Position numbers and translations under genes: made by a program. Below are positions 18,401 through 26,865 of a stretch of DNA of 64,000 nucleotides, in pieces. Below the pieces are notes generated by a model. That model was not told where the DNA came from and did not search any database. It saw nothing but the letters and a program-made list of their open reading frames with translations. Position 1 is the first letter of the stretch; each line of letters begins with the position of its first letter. This DNA is from Burkholderia sp. 8Y (GTDB lineage: Bacteria > Pseudomonadota > Gammaproteobacteria > Burkholderiales > Burkholderiaceae), in contig NZ_LR733554.1 of NCBI RefSeq assembly GCF_902506145.1, positions 1 to 64,000 on the forward strand, written 5' to 3'.

Positions 18401-18701
18401 GCCGGAGATTGCATACGTGTTTGGACTCCCCGCGCAGATTGTTCGTGCGATCGCATTAGAGCGAGGAGATTCGCCGCAACGGCTTCCCCTTGCCCTGGAA
18501 CTCTTGGGAACATGTGTTCGGCAAGGGTTCGACAGCGTCGACAAGTATGTGTTGCGAGGGCTACTTCTAGGGAAGCCGGCTCGTCGAGCCGTCCACCGCA
18601 AATACATTGTTATCGAACCGCTTTTGATGTCGCCTGAGGCTGGAGAACATTTCGCCGGCGCACATCGGCGCGTCCGGACAGCTGTTGAAATGTCGGCCTG
18701 A
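15399..18701 (+). CDS. Ski2-like DEAD/DEAH-box helicase (HamB-like)
   Basis: The 1,100-residue protein has helicase motifs in order: motif I FPTGAGKSTLAE near residue 328, motif II DECH near 423, motif III FLSAMM near 464, a RecA2 region TSTLAQGMNLPSEV near 695, and motif VI NAAGRAGRAGEA near 735. This set is typical of Ski2/Hel308-type superfamily 2 helicases. About 320 residues precede motif I and about 350 follow motif VI, probably regulatory or DNA-binding domains. In Hachiman the helicase surveys DNA and releases the nuclease when it meets phage-induced damage. Assignment to that system rests on gene pairing and size. The pair sits between an integrase gene and a recombination-like site. 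Confidence 0.75.
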   Translation: MFDADTVSLIKQAPALPGLDLQNLPRRLTDAYATLVSARIRLRTVVDDQPLPDDIQKLVRDTNRLAFSQEALVSALGDRENRAAAAFVGGAAHHVALLANKIGQRSPRPSRLLLESIPPEVSATLLFLIAESSADAGEMAKAIVVDTDDVVEAALLDAIAQLANGRLEPILSAELPVAGQILFGNQQEQAVRALYFMLLQGVRHLAEELLGRTSDDLVPVKGSGRQFFKHVKSLCVEPLSSADDGDDLPFSVYPGPRHLASLLSSAARDLAASSLVEIPPPTGLDGGDWIELKKTIATRRPYLWRNHRQAIKAGYLTPGVSVAVSFPTGAGKSTLAELKIATALLRNKKVVFLVPTLALVDQTANSLRETFPAADVLRDTGDVVLSDDVNDRLSAISVMTPERCLAMISFAPNLFGGVGLLVFDECHLLHPRSNDSSRRAIDAMLAILNFVNLAPDADLLFLSAMMMNTGEMADWIGELTDRPALPLTLTWKPTRQVRGCVVYGDEEIASLNRLLRETRARVNNVNPPVALTRQLTVNPFGFFCLHQTWQSKSRSDYALLPLLEGTVTLATGTFKNKDWYLTPNGNRVAAAIAEATARQGLKTLVFTQTVTLANSAMENISEGLGEGACVLTDAESDLYRTAVDELGDASCLYIRVAEPNLLLSSSVCHHGLLLPSERHLHESLFKRRDGVNAMVATSTLAQGMNLPSEVVIIGGDSRFDPGAEKMERLEAHELLNAAGRAGRAGEASHGFVLVVPSKVVDFDNKKSTIHGHWTDLQAIFSQSDQCLTIDDPMTALLDDLHNNIEASPMAKYLLRRLPVNSSVASTENDEPARAMLARSLAAFRARQAGNAEWIKSRIDAAMYRRSLDPDTPMVLTWADRLAASAGIPVAIVRELGAPLQHIDPSASVSDWFEWLANWLTQRSHLIPTLVRQESLEGMFGTEYKKLHDDQAKGAHVVGPICALLRRWMAGDSLMEIEQAFDTAKGKIGKCKNAREFVVRLLPEIAYVFGLPAQIVRAIALERGDSPQRLPLALELLGTCVRQGFDSVDKYVLRGLLLGKPARRAVHRKYIVIEPLLMSPEAGEHFAGAHRRVRTAVEMSA

Positions 18702-18829
18702 CGGCGACAGCCTGCGCAAAAGCTCGACCCGACCGCGTCGAGCGATCGGTTGACACAACGCTGTCTTATCCGTTGTCGCAGGTAGTTCGATGTACTACAA
18801 ACCGGAACGCCTGCATCACCATTAACGCT

Positions 18830-18857
18830 AATCCTCATAATACGAATTATCAGGATT
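18830..18857. other. dif-like tyrosine-recombinase core site (predicted)
   Basis: Two 11-bp arms, AATCCTCATAA (18830-18840) and TTATCAGGATT (18847-18857), are inverted with one mismatch and flank a 6-bp centre TACGAA. Arm length, centre length and the inner CATAA/TTAT ends match XerC/XerD dif geometry. It is AT-rich in a GC-rich context. No T-run follows, so it is not a typical terminator. Confidence 0.5.
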
Positions 18858-19047
18858 AGAGCCGACCAATTTTTCTGCGTTTGAAGCGTCCCCGCGTCGG
18901 GGAAGGAATGACAGCAGCGAAATCAGGCCACCGGGTGGAAGGGCGCCGTGTGGAACGCATGCCAAGCCGTAAGTCGGATACGAGAGCTAACGGGCAATCT
19001 GCAGCCGGTTCGGTAAGATGACGTTCGGCTCAACGAGAGGAAAAGTC

Positions 19048-19326
19048 ATGAACAAGCAGGAATTGATCGAAGCAGTTGCGTCGCAGGCCGGAGTCAGCAA
19101 GAGCGCCGTTGAACAGACTATCAACGCGGTTGTCGAAACCATCGCCAATGAGGTGGCCGCCGGAAACACGGTGCAATTGATCGGATTCGGCACTTTTGGC
19201 ATCGGCGAGCGCGCCGCTCGAAGCGGCCGCAATCCGTCGACCGGCGAGGCGATCGAGATTGCGGCTGCGAAGACGGTCAAATTTACCGTAGGCAAGGCGT
19301 TTAAGGACGCAGTCAACCGCGCGTGA
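19048..19326 (+). CDS. HU-family DNA-binding protein
   Basis: The 92-residue protein begins [20 protein letters not shown]. It contains the HU/IHF arm and core signature [20 protein letters not shown] and ends [17 protein letters not shown] dimers bend and compact DNA and assist replication and site-specific recombination. The start is the ATG at 19048, preceded by GAGAGGAAAAG; upstream in-frame codons are not needed. It stands alone downstream of the dif-like site. A second HU gene on a mobile or secondary replicon is common in this family of bacteria. Confidence 0.9.
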   Translation: MNKQELIEAVASQAGVSKSAVEQTINAVVETIANEVAAGNTVQLIGFGTFGIGERAARSGRNPSTGEAIEIAAAKTVKFTVGKAFKDAVNRA

Positions 19327-19597
19327 CGCTAACACGACGGTGACGCGGCCAGCATCGCTCGCTGATTCGAGCCTCTCCCATTCAACCGCCGCTTCACCGT
19401 CCGTCGGTCGCCGGCCTTTGCCGCGGACCAAACGGGGGCCGGCTCTTCTTCGGCGGATTGCGCGACGTCGCGAGCGACAGATTGTTCTTGAGGTCGAACG
19501 CGCGCGCTAAAGGGCCTGCTTCTGCGCGTCGATTCAACGTCCGCCGGCACTGGCAACGGAAGCTGACGGCGGTCAGCGCGTTGCGCTGGTAGTGTCG

Positions 19598-20107
19598 TTA
19601 GCTTGGTCTGCTATTGGCCTGCACTTCCAGTACCGCAAGGCGCACCTCGTCAGGCAACGGCGAAACGCGGGCGCTTTTGATGAAGCCCTCGAGCCGTTCT
19701 CGTGCGGCTGTCAGGTCACGATTGGTGATTCTGCGCAACTGCTCATCATGCAGTCGCAGCACTTGCTCGAGAACGGCCGCAGTTTCAGCGTCAATGAACC
19801 AATGATCGCCCTGTTTCCCGCGAGACAGACATCCATTCAAGTTCTTCTCGGCACGCGCGTACAACTCCAGCGGAAGCGCGCCGAAGCCGTTCTCTTGGAG
19901 GAAAAGCGTCATGTAAAGCACGCGCAGCAGCTCGTTAAATTGATAAGCGGTTCCGCTTCCTTCGCGCCGGCATGCGGCGAGCGCAATATGGATGGCCAGG
20001 GACATCTTACTGGCGGTTTCAATTGGCAACGGAAGCAACATGGCGCGGGTCAGCGGACGACGCGGGCGGGCCGTGCTGCGAGTTTTGCGCGTAGCACTAC
20101 GGGGCAT
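19598..20107 (-). CDS. Conserved hypothetical protein (169 aa)
   Basis: The protein has a basic, Arg/Thr-rich N-terminus (about residues 1-20), then a helical region SLAIHIALAACRREGSGTAYQFNELLRVLYMTLFL and a second helical half with DAETAAVLEQVLRLHDEQLRRI. It resembles a Burkholderiaceae family of helical proteins sometimes annotated as Fis-family regulators, though no clear HTH is visible. The ATG at 20107 is the longest start. Met35 would remove the basic tail. There is no export signal. Function unknown. Confidence 0.55.
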   Translation of the reverse strand: MPRSATRKTRSTARPRRPLTRAMLLPLPIETASKMSLAIHIALAACRREGSGTAYQFNELLRVLYMTLFLQENGFGALPLELYARAEKNLNGCLSRGKQGDHWFIDAETAAVLEQVLRLHDEQLRRITNRDLTAARERLEGFIKSARVSPLPDEVRLAVLEVQANSRPS

Positions 20108-20657
20108 GGCAGAAGTAATGAATAGTGAAAAACGGAACCGTCGCGGGGCGCCGGCATTGCCCTCGCAAGTCTAACGCAACGAACCTTTTACTGCCTTGCA
20201 AGGCCATGATTGCTGGTGCGATCCGCAGCACGCGTTGCCGACGGCTAAGCATCTTCATCTCGCCGATTCGGCCTAGCGCTTTGTACAAACCAAGGATAGC
20301 TTTGTTACATGCTGAGTCGACGCGCATTTTGTCGCAGCAGACGAATATACTCTTCAAAGCAAAGCTTGATGAAGGCCGAATTCAAAGACTTGTTCAATCT
20401 TATCGAGGGCAGCTAACTGGCGCTTAACGGCGTGTAGAAGATTGGACGGTGATCGGCACACTGACCTGCGCGTCCACGGGTAAATAATGGCCGCTATCCG
20501 AGGCACTATGGTCCGTTCTTCGTGGCCTTCAAGAATGCATCTTTCTTACGGAGGAGCGTTTGAAGGCAGCACAGGAGGAAGAAGCCACTACATCCGCGCT
20601 GCGCTGAGCTCCGATGGTCTCAATGATGAGCACCGACCGGGCGCTCATTGCGATTGT
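20108..20657. other. Intergenic stretch of 550 bp
   Basis: No supported gene. Short overlapping frames (20125-20427 plus, 20097-20357 minus) lack ribosome-binding sites. I see no terminator or repeat here. Confidence 0.4.
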
Positions 20658-21524
20658 TCAGTCGAGCTGGTGGCTTTCCTCGAGCAGTTGACGAAGCGCC
20701 GCTTCTTCCTCCGCCACCACGTTCGCGAGTTCGGGGAAACCGAAAAAATTGAGATACAGTCCTGCCTGCTGAACCAGCATGTCGAAGCCGGGTACCCCGC
20801 GTATGCCACGCTGACCCACTGCGCGCAACAATGGTGTCGGTTGCCCTTTCATAAGAATGTCGTAGACGAAAGCATCCACGTTGAGCCGATGGACGGGAAC
20901 AGGTAATAGGTCGTCGGGGTTTAGCCCAAGCGGCGAAGCATTGATTACCAGGTCGAACTTCGCGGGATCGTTTGATTCGACTGCTTCAATCCTGCACGCG
21001 GGGTACGCCGTTAGAACGTTCCGCGCTAACTGCTCGGCCTTAAAACGGTCGGGATCAAACAGTGCTATGTGAGGACACCCGCGGTCGGCGAGTGCGGCGG
21101 TCAGCGCTGACGCCGCGCCCCCTGCGCCGATAATCAGCACTCGTCGCGACGAAATGTCTATGCCATAGCGGTCGAGAGAGCGGGCAAAACCGAGACCATC
21201 GAACAACGCGCCTTCGAGAGCGCCGTCTTCGCCGCGGCGAATCGCGTTTACCGCTCCTGCAACCGACGCCTCGCGGGTTACTCGACCAACGGCCCTCGCA
21301 CCCATCGCCTTATGAGGGATGGATAGCGCGGCGCCGCCCACCGATGGAGATGCAAAAAGCGCACGCAGCGTCTCCATGAGGTGTTCCGCCTTGACTTGCA
21401 TTGGCACCATTACCGCATCCACGCCATGCCGGTCGAACAAGGTGTTGTAAAGTTCCGGGGCGCGCACCTGGGCAATGGGGTCCGCGATGCAATAAAAAAT
21501 CCGTGTCGATCCAGTGATGATCAT
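20658..21524 (-). CDS. Shikimate/quinate dehydrogenase-like oxidoreductase
   Basis: The protein has the AroE fold: an N-terminal substrate domain with the catalytic Lys in ALSIPHKAMG (Lys72) and Asp in GALFDGLGF (Asp109). A Rossmann NAD(P) domain follows (RRVLIIGAGGAASALTAAL), then NASPLGLNPDD and the C-terminal GFDMLVQQAG. Shikimate-binding serines normally found in the P-I-x-H-S-x-S-P motif are replaced: here PIAQVRAPELYN. The real substrate is therefore probably not shikimate itself. It lies downstream of an MHS transporter gene on the same strand, and the IclR regulator is divergent, so it is likely catabolic. A GTG at 21557 would add 11 residues. Confidence 0.75.
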   Translation of the reverse strand: MIITGSTRIFYCIADPIAQVRAPELYNTLFDRHGVDAVMVPMQVKAEHLMETLRALFASPSVGGAALSIPHKAMGARAVGRVTREASVAGAVNAIRRGEDGALEGALFDGLGFARSLDRYGIDISSRRVLIIGAGGAASALTAALADRGCPHIALFDPDRFKAEQLARNVLTAYPACRIEAVESNDPAKFDLVINASPLGLNPDDLLPVPVHRLNVDAFVYDILMKGQPTPLLRAVGQRGIRGVPGFDMLVQQAGLYLNFFGFPELANVVAEEEAALRQLLEESHQLD

Positions 21525-21748
21525 ATTCGGCCAGGTTTTTGCGAGAGGACAGCACACTTTGGCGCGCCACGAGACTACCCAAAGCGATTCGGAAAGTGCA
21601 CCGTCGCGCGCAAACGTCGTTCGAGGCCTGCATTCCCTAAAAGCGGCGCGCTCGCGCTTATTTCCGGTTAGCTGGGGTGTCGTCGACTGATGAAAGGAGA
21701 CGCGGCGGCCCTAACGACGCCGCAAGGGTATCGATCGAAAGATCCGGC

Positions 21749-23059
21749 TCAACGGGTCTTCATCCTCCACGCCACCAAAACGGAAATCAGGCAGCCGATC
21801 GCGAGGTACGCTGCGACCGGATGCCACGACCCGCCCGCCATATTGACCAACGCGACCGCGATAAACGGCGTGAAACCACCTCCGACCACGCTTGCGAACT
21901 GATAACCGACGCCCGCGCCGCTATAGCGCATTTCAGCGCCGAAAAGCTCTGTGAACATCGGTTGCTGCACGCTCACCAACATGTCATGCGCGACGTTCGC
22001 GAGCATCACCGCAAACACCACGATCCAGAAGACTGAACGAGCCTCGAGTGCAAGAAAAAACGGTACCGCGGAGAGCGTGCCGATAATTGCGCCCGCCATG
22101 TATACCCGGCGTCGACCGAAGCGATCAGCTGCGAGTGCAAAAAGCGGGATGGTCACGATACTGACCGCACCTACCAGCAAGCCGATATTCAAAAACAGCT
22201 GGCGCGACATACCGAGAGCGCTCGTCGAATAGCTGAGCGCGAAAGCAGTCACGATGTACATCGTGAATAGCTCCGCAAGGCGCAGGGCAATGATTAACAG
22301 AAACGCCTTGGGGTTCTCGCGAAGCGCATCGAAAATAGGCAGACGTGCGCGCCGGTTGCCGCGTTCGACTTTTTCCACGAACTCCTTCGACTCTTCCATG
22401 CTGGAGCGCACCCACAGCCCGATCAGTACTAGCACGACGCTGAAAACAAACGGCACGCGCCAGCCCCAGGAGCGGAACGCGTCGTTGCTGAGCGCCGAGG
22501 TCAGGATGGATACGATCCCGGTCGACAGCACGAGTCCCACGCCATACCCGACTTGTACGCCACTGCTATAGAACGCCTTCTTGTTTTCCGGCGCGCTTTC
22601 AACCGCCATTAGAGCGGCACCGCCCCATTCACCGCCTACGGCGAAACCCTGAATCGCGCGCAGCAGCACGAGCAACGCGGGTGCCCACCAACCAATCGAC
22701 ATGAAAGTCGGCAGAAACCCGATCGCAGCCGTGGACAGGCCCATCATGATTACCGTCAGCACCAGCATGCGCTTGCGGCCTAGCTTGTCCCCGTAGTGAC
22801 CGAAGATAAAGCCGCCTAGTGGCCGGAATAGAAACCCCACGCCAAACGTCGCGAACGCCGCGAGCGTTCCCATCGCCGGACTGACCTTGGGAAAGAATTC
22901 AGTATTGAAAATCAGCGCGGCGACGATCCCATAAAGTAGAAAGTCGTACCAGTCGACGACAGCCCCCACGAAGCTGCCGAGCGCCGCCTTGCGCGCCCGG
23001 CTTTTGTCGGTGGCGACCCGACGCAGGGATGAGTCGGTGGGATTAACTGCCGAGGTCAT
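21749..23059 (-). CDS. MFS transporter, metabolite:H+ symporter (MHS) type
   Basis: The 436-residue protein has twelve membrane segments. It shows the MHS opening ALGSFVGAVVDWYDFLLYG, the loop motif GHYGDKLGRKRML between helices 2 and 3, and GFAVGGEWGGAALMAVE in helix 4. MHS members (ShiA, KgtP, ProP types) import shikimate, dicarboxylates or aromatic acids by proton symport. The ATG at 23059 has AAGAGA six to seven bases upstream and is preferred over the longer frame from 23098. The downstream dehydrogenase suggests a cyclic hydroxy acid as substrate. Confidence 0.85.
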   Translation of the reverse strand: MTSAVNPTDSSLRRVATDKSRARKAALGSFVGAVVDWYDFLLYGIVAALIFNTEFFPKVSPAMGTLAAFATFGVGFLFRPLGGFIFGHYGDKLGRKRMLVLTVIMMGLSTAAIGFLPTFMSIGWWAPALLVLLRAIQGFAVGGEWGGAALMAVESAPENKKAFYSSGVQVGYGVGLVLSTGIVSILTSALSNDAFRSWGWRVPFVFSVVLVLIGLWVRSSMEESKEFVEKVERGNRRARLPIFDALRENPKAFLLIIALRLAELFTMYIVTAFALSYSTSALGMSRQLFLNIGLLVGAVSIVTIPLFALAADRFGRRRVYMAGAIIGTLSAVPFFLALEARSVFWIVVFAVMLANVAHDMLVSVQQPMFTELFGAEMRYSGAGVGYQFASVVGGGFTPFIAVALVNMAGGSWHPVAAYLAIGCLISVLVAWRMKTR

Positions 23060-23294
23060 AGCGTGTCTCTTGGTTTCGGGGTGGTCAGGCCTAGCCAACG
23101 TCCGCCTGAGAGCGAGTGAAGAATAGGCACGCAGGGGAATCGATGCAATGCATCTCCCTCACCAGATGCGCGATAATCGGACTCGGGCGCGCGATAATCG
23201 CTTCATTCTGGGGTTTGCCCCAGTGGAAGCGAGTGTCGACGGCGCAACACCCGTTGGCCCATCATCAAGCAATTAAGGAAACACGGGGCATCTT

Positions 23295-24065
23295 ATGGAT
23301 CGTGCGCCACTGGACAGACGCGACTGGATCGCGGGCCTTGAGAAAGGGCTGGCAATCCTTGAGGCTTTCGACAACGAGCACGCACGCATGACGCCGTCTG
23401 AGGCGGCCGCTCGAACGGGCTTGACGCGCACTGCGGCACGCCGTTATCTCCTTACGCTTGAACATCTCGGTTATGTCTCTGGGGACGGTAAGCAGTTTGG
23501 ACTGACGCCACGTGTCTTGCGTGTCGGCTGGTCGTACTTCGATTCCGCACGCCTTCCCAAGCTGGTCCAACCGTATCTGCAGCAATTGAGCGCACGCATC
23601 AATGAATCAGTCTATGTCAGCGTCTTAGACGAATGGGAATTGGTATTCATAGCCCGCAATAGCGCATCCCGAGTGATGTCTACCGGCTTCGTACTCGGTG
23701 CGCGTGTACCGGCACCACTCACATCTGCGGGTATTGTGCTGCTCGCGCACTGGCCCGACAGCGAAGCGGTGCGCCGCTGGCTCGTCGAATCGGAATTACA
23801 TCCGTTCACCCCCCACACCGTGACAAGCAAAACAGGCGTGCTCGATTCGCTACAAACCGCTCGTGCGAATGGCTATGCAATCGTCGAACAGCAACTGCAG
23901 TCGGGCGTTCGTGGATTGGCGGTGCCGGTGAAGAATCGGCACGGCGAAGTCATCGCGGCGTTGAGCACGAACATGCCCATCGACAAGGAATCGGCGGAGA
24001 AGGCGATTCAGCGTGTGCTGGCGCCCCTTCAGGAGGCCGCCCTTGCGCTGATGAACGTCGTTTAG
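23295..24065 (+). CDS. IclR-family transcriptional regulator (PcaU/PobR-like)
   Basis: The 256-residue protein opens DWIAGLEKGLAILEAF, the IclR signature. An HTH follows (RMTPSEAAARTGLTRTAARRYLLTLEHLGYVS) and then an effector domain with SVLDEWELVFIARN and LQSGVRGLAVPVKNRHGEVIAAL. Members with this layout often control beta-ketoadipate, quinate or aromatic uptake genes. It is divergent from the transporter-dehydrogenase pair and most likely regulates it from the 235-bp intergenic region. Start ATG at 23295. Confidence 0.9.
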   Translation: MDRAPLDRRDWIAGLEKGLAILEAFDNEHARMTPSEAAARTGLTRTAARRYLLTLEHLGYVSGDGKQFGLTPRVLRVGWSYFDSARLPKLVQPYLQQLSARINESVYVSVLDEWELVFIARNSASRVMSTGFVLGARVPAPLTSAGIVLLAHWPDSEAVRRWLVESELHPFTPHTVTSKTGVLDSLQTARANGYAIVEQQLQSGVRGLAVPVKNRHGEVIAALSTNMPIDKESAEKAIQRVLAPLQEAALALMNVV

Positions 24066-24630
24066 AAGACGGGGCGCCTCATGGTCCTACCGGGCGCGGA
24101 CTCAAACGCCTGGGTTGCAGGATTGGGGGCGGTGGTCGTTGTACGGCGGCGTCCCTTTGACCGAACTGCGGGCACCAAGCTAGCCGTCGTCAGCACGCTG
24201 CACAGCAGTGGACGAACGCGCACAACGGGGAGCCAACTGTTCGAGGCTCGGAAATAACATTCCACGGTTCCTTGGTTATCAATGTATACCCCCGAAGCGT
24301 GCGTTAATCGAACGAGACGGTTCGATAATCGCTCGGCACGATTCGCTACTCGGCTTAAATTCAAAAGCGCTGCATTAGTCTGTAGGCGGGAGCTACGACA
24401 ACAGAAGGCTGCTCGCCTAGGCGCAGGAAGCAACCAAGGAGGGTTAATGGTCATAAAAGACTGCTGAGATCGTTCCATACGTGCCCGTAGAGCATGGAAC
24501 AAGTACGACGTCTTTTCCCAGTTGATGATGTCCGATGCCCCAAGTTTTACCCTTGTCGGAGCCATTAGCGCATAAGTGAGTGCGGCGTCTTACCTATTCG
24601 AACTGATAGTTAACCATTAGGAGTACAGAC
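24066..24630. other. Intergenic stretch of 565 bp
   Basis: No gene supported. A 167-codon minus-strand frame (24062-24565) has no ribosome-binding site, signal or motif. The sequence before 24631 holds the AGGAG ribosome-binding site of the esterase gene. Confidence 0.45.
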
Positions 24631-26406
24631 GTGAAGAGTAGCTCTATCTTGATCGCAAAAATACTGTTCGCCGTTCGTTCTGCAAGCAGACTTCTTCGGT
24701 TCCACCCTACGCAAGTACTAACGGTTTGCACGGTCATCATGCTTAGCAGTGTCATTTCCGCATGCGGCGGGCACAGCGACAGTGGTTCAACTGCAGCACC
24801 GCAAAATGCGTTCGCGGTAACCAAGCCGGTAATAGCATGCGCTGATCTAGCCAAGGCCAACTTCTCAAATATTGGGGGGGCTCCCGCGTCGATCACTAGC
24901 GCCACGGTCGCCGGCAGCGCAGACGCGTCCTACTGTGACGTCAAGGGAACCGTCACTACGACGACTAATTTCGAAATCCGCCTGCCGATGCAGACCTATA
25001 CGCAACGGTTCCTCATGGTGGGCTGTGGCGGGTACTGCGGTTACATCTCAGCGCCGAGCGGCGTTGCCAGCCAGAGCGCGGGATGTGTGCCGCTTAACTC
25101 GAACCAGATGGTTACAGCAGCAAGCGATCTCGGACACCAAGCGCCGCTGTCTAGCGGCACCTGGGCGAACGGCAATCCAGCGGCAACCATTGACTTCGCC
25201 TACTCTTCGATGCACAAGACGACGCTCGTAACCAAGGCGATCACTCAAGCGTTCTATGGAAAGGCGCCGACGAAATCGTACTATCAAGGTTGTTCGGACG
25301 GCGGTCGTGAAGGCCTGCAAGAGGCACAACGTTACCCTGAGGACTTCGACGGTATCGTCGTTGGCGCACCGGTCATCGATGAGGTACCGACTAACTCGTT
25401 TTATCACGGGTGGAACGTCCGTGTAAACACGGGTCCAAACAACGCCCCGATTCTGACGGTCGACAAGATTCCGGCGCTCGTGAACCTGGTTCAGACGACT
25501 TGTGCGGACAAAGGCGGACTCATCCAAGACCCGCGTGTGTGCAGGCCGGATCTGACAAAGATCCAATGCGCGAGCGGCACTGACACGGCGCAGTGTCTAA
25601 CGGCGACGCAAATCGATGTGGTCCAGAAGATCTGGAACGGACCGGTTGATGAAAGTGGAAATCACCTTACCGCTGGAGACATGCCGATTGGTGGCGAAGC
25701 TAACTGGCCTGGCACAATGGTTCCGAAGACCCTCGGTGCATTGATGACGCCTGCCAACGTGAGCGACGCTGTGTGGTCCAGCGACTTTCCCAACTACATG
25801 GCGTTGCTGGGATCGCCGACCGGTATTACGTACACAAACCTGCAATTCACAACGGCCGGTTTCGCCCAAATGATGCAGTACGGCCGCGTCTGGGACCCGA
25901 CTAACACCGACCTCAGCAAGTTCGCAGCTCACGGCGGAAAGCTGATTATGTGGCACGGCTGGTCGGATACCGGTGCATCGCCGTACATGTCGCTGAACTA
26001 TTGGACGCAAGTTCGAAATACGATGGGTGCCGACACCGCATCGAAGTTCATGACGCTGTACATGATTCCTGGCGTGTACCACTGCAATAGCGGTCCCAAC
26101 ACGACGACAGAGGACTTCCTCACGCAGATGCTGAACTGGGTCGAAAACGGGACCGCGCCGGGCCAAGTCAACGTGAACTTTGTCGCGAGCTCGACGGACT
26201 CGACCGTGCTCAAGAGCCGACCTGTGTTCCCGTATCCTGCGACGGTCGCCTATAACGGCGGTGATGTGAACTCCGCATCGTCGTATAGCCGCACGGATGT
26301 TCCGGCAGGGGTGAGCGACACCTTCCAATGGCTCGGGTTATCGTCGTACACGGCAGGCGCAAACCAGTCGTGCTCGGTGACGAACGGAAGCGTTAGCTGC
26401 CAGTAA
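24631..26406 (+). CDS. Tannase/feruloyl-esterase-family hydrolase, exported lipoprotein
   Basis: This is a 591-residue alpha/beta hydrolase of the tannase family. These enzymes cleave ester bonds of gallic or hydroxycinnamic esters. The fungal-type CS-D-HC arrangement is present: Cys221-Ser222 in YYQGCSDGGREG, Asp446 in MWHGWSDTGASP and His484-Cys485 in GVYHCNSGP. The two Cys residues typically form the disulphide that links nucleophile and histidine. The leader ends in a lipobox-like ISAC (Cys45), so it is probably lipid-anchored outside the inner membrane. GTG start with AGGAG upstream. A GC-rich hairpin follows. It may release phenolic acids for the catabolic operons downstream. Confidence 0.85.
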   Translation: MKSSSILIAKILFAVRSASRLLRFHPTQVLTVCTVIMLSSVISACGGHSDSGSTAAPQNAFAVTKPVIACADLAKANFSNIGGAPASITSATVAGSADASYCDVKGTVTTTTNFEIRLPMQTYTQRFLMVGCGGYCGYISAPSGVASQSAGCVPLNSNQMVTAASDLGHQAPLSSGTWANGNPAATIDFAYSSMHKTTLVTKAITQAFYGKAPTKSYYQGCSDGGREGLQEAQRYPEDFDGIVVGAPVIDEVPTNSFYHGWNVRVNTGPNNAPILTVDKIPALVNLVQTTCADKGGLIQDPRVCRPDLTKIQCASGTDTAQCLTATQIDVVQKIWNGPVDESGNHLTAGDMPIGGEANWPGTMVPKTLGALMTPANVSDAVWSSDFPNYMALLGSPTGITYTNLQFTTAGFAQMMQYGRVWDPTNTDLSKFAAHGGKLIMWHGWSDTGASPYMSLNYWTQVRNTMGADTASKFMTLYMIPGVYHCNSGPNTTTEDFLTQMLNWVENGTAPGQVNVNFVASSTDSTVLKSRPVFPYPATVAYNGGDVNSASSYSRTDVPAGVSDTFQWLGLSSYTAGANQSCSVTNGSVSCQ

Positions 26407-26415
26407 GCTCCGTCA

Positions 26416-26440
26416 GCGCGCTCGCTTGTGGCGAGCGCGC
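26416..26440 (+). terminator. Terminator hairpin after the esterase gene
   Basis: A 10-bp perfect stem GCGCGCTCGC / GCGAGCGCGC with loop TTGTG lies 9 bp after the stop. No long T-run follows, so termination may be weak. Confidence 0.55.
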
Positions 26441-26467
26441 GCTTCTAAGCCGCATGGAGGTCGATGA

Positions 26468-26524
26468 CAGATCGCGCAGATAAAGGCCGGAACGACCACA
26501 GGGTTGCTTGCGACGACTGCTTGA
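26468..26524 (+). pseudogene. C-terminal fragment of a Ser/Gln-rich protein (copy A)
   Basis: The frame reads AQIKAGTTTGLLATTA followed by TGA. The same C-terminus (KAGTTTGLLATTA, stop) ends the fragment at 44832. Upstream in this frame there is only a TGA at 26465, so nothing more of the gene remains. It is a relic of a duplicated gene. Confidence 0.5.
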
Positions 26525-26549
26525 GCCTCGGCGCTGGCCGCAGCTGGTC

Positions 26550-26585
26550 GCAACGGCCTGGACTGACGGCGTCTTCCACCGTTGC
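26550..26585. repeat. Inverted repeat shared with 44854-44893
   Basis: GCAACGG (26550-26556) pairs with CCGTTGC (26579-26585). The flanking and loop sequence resembles the hairpin after the homologous fragment at 44.8 kb, which supports common descent of the two loci. Confidence 0.45.
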
Positions 26586-26818
26586 ATCGCATCGCGCCAC
26601 AGGGACGTTACGGGCCGCTGTTGAAGAATGTTTCCTTTGCGGGCATCTCCGGCAATATGGCGTTCACGAGTAACGGTGAAAGGAAGGATCTGGTGGCGAC
26701 CTTCTACAAGGTCGTTGGTGAAAAGTGGGGTGCTCTAGGCAATCGGGGTGGGCGAGAAGGTGGAAACCATTTCGAACCACGAGCGTCACACGATCATGCG
26801 ACAGAAGCTTCGATCTAA
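26582..26818 (+). pseudogene. ABC-transporter substrate-binding protein, C-terminal remnant
   Basis: The frame encodes YGPLLKNVSFAGISGNMAFT, then GERKDLVATFYKVVGEKWGA. This matches the end of LivK-type branched-chain amino-acid or aromatic-compound binding proteins (L-x-x-V-x-F-x-G-x-x-G-x-x-x-F ... ly-V-x-x-x-K-W). The rest of the gene is absent and no ribosome-binding site is present. A hairpin follows at 26844. Confidence 0.45.
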
Positions 26819-26843
26819 GGGTCACGTCGAGAGCGGTCATTCA

Positions 26844-26865
26844 GGCCGGTCCAACTGGACCGGCC
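26844..26865. terminator. Terminator-like hairpin
   Basis: A 10-bp stem GGCCGGTCCA / TGGACCGGCC with a 2-base centre, followed by AATTTCTC. It lies just after the binding-protein relic and was probably its terminator. Confidence 0.5.

Noticed and set aside
24062-24565. 167-codon minus-strand frame
   Set aside because: No ribosome-binding site, no motif, and biased composition; left as intergenic.
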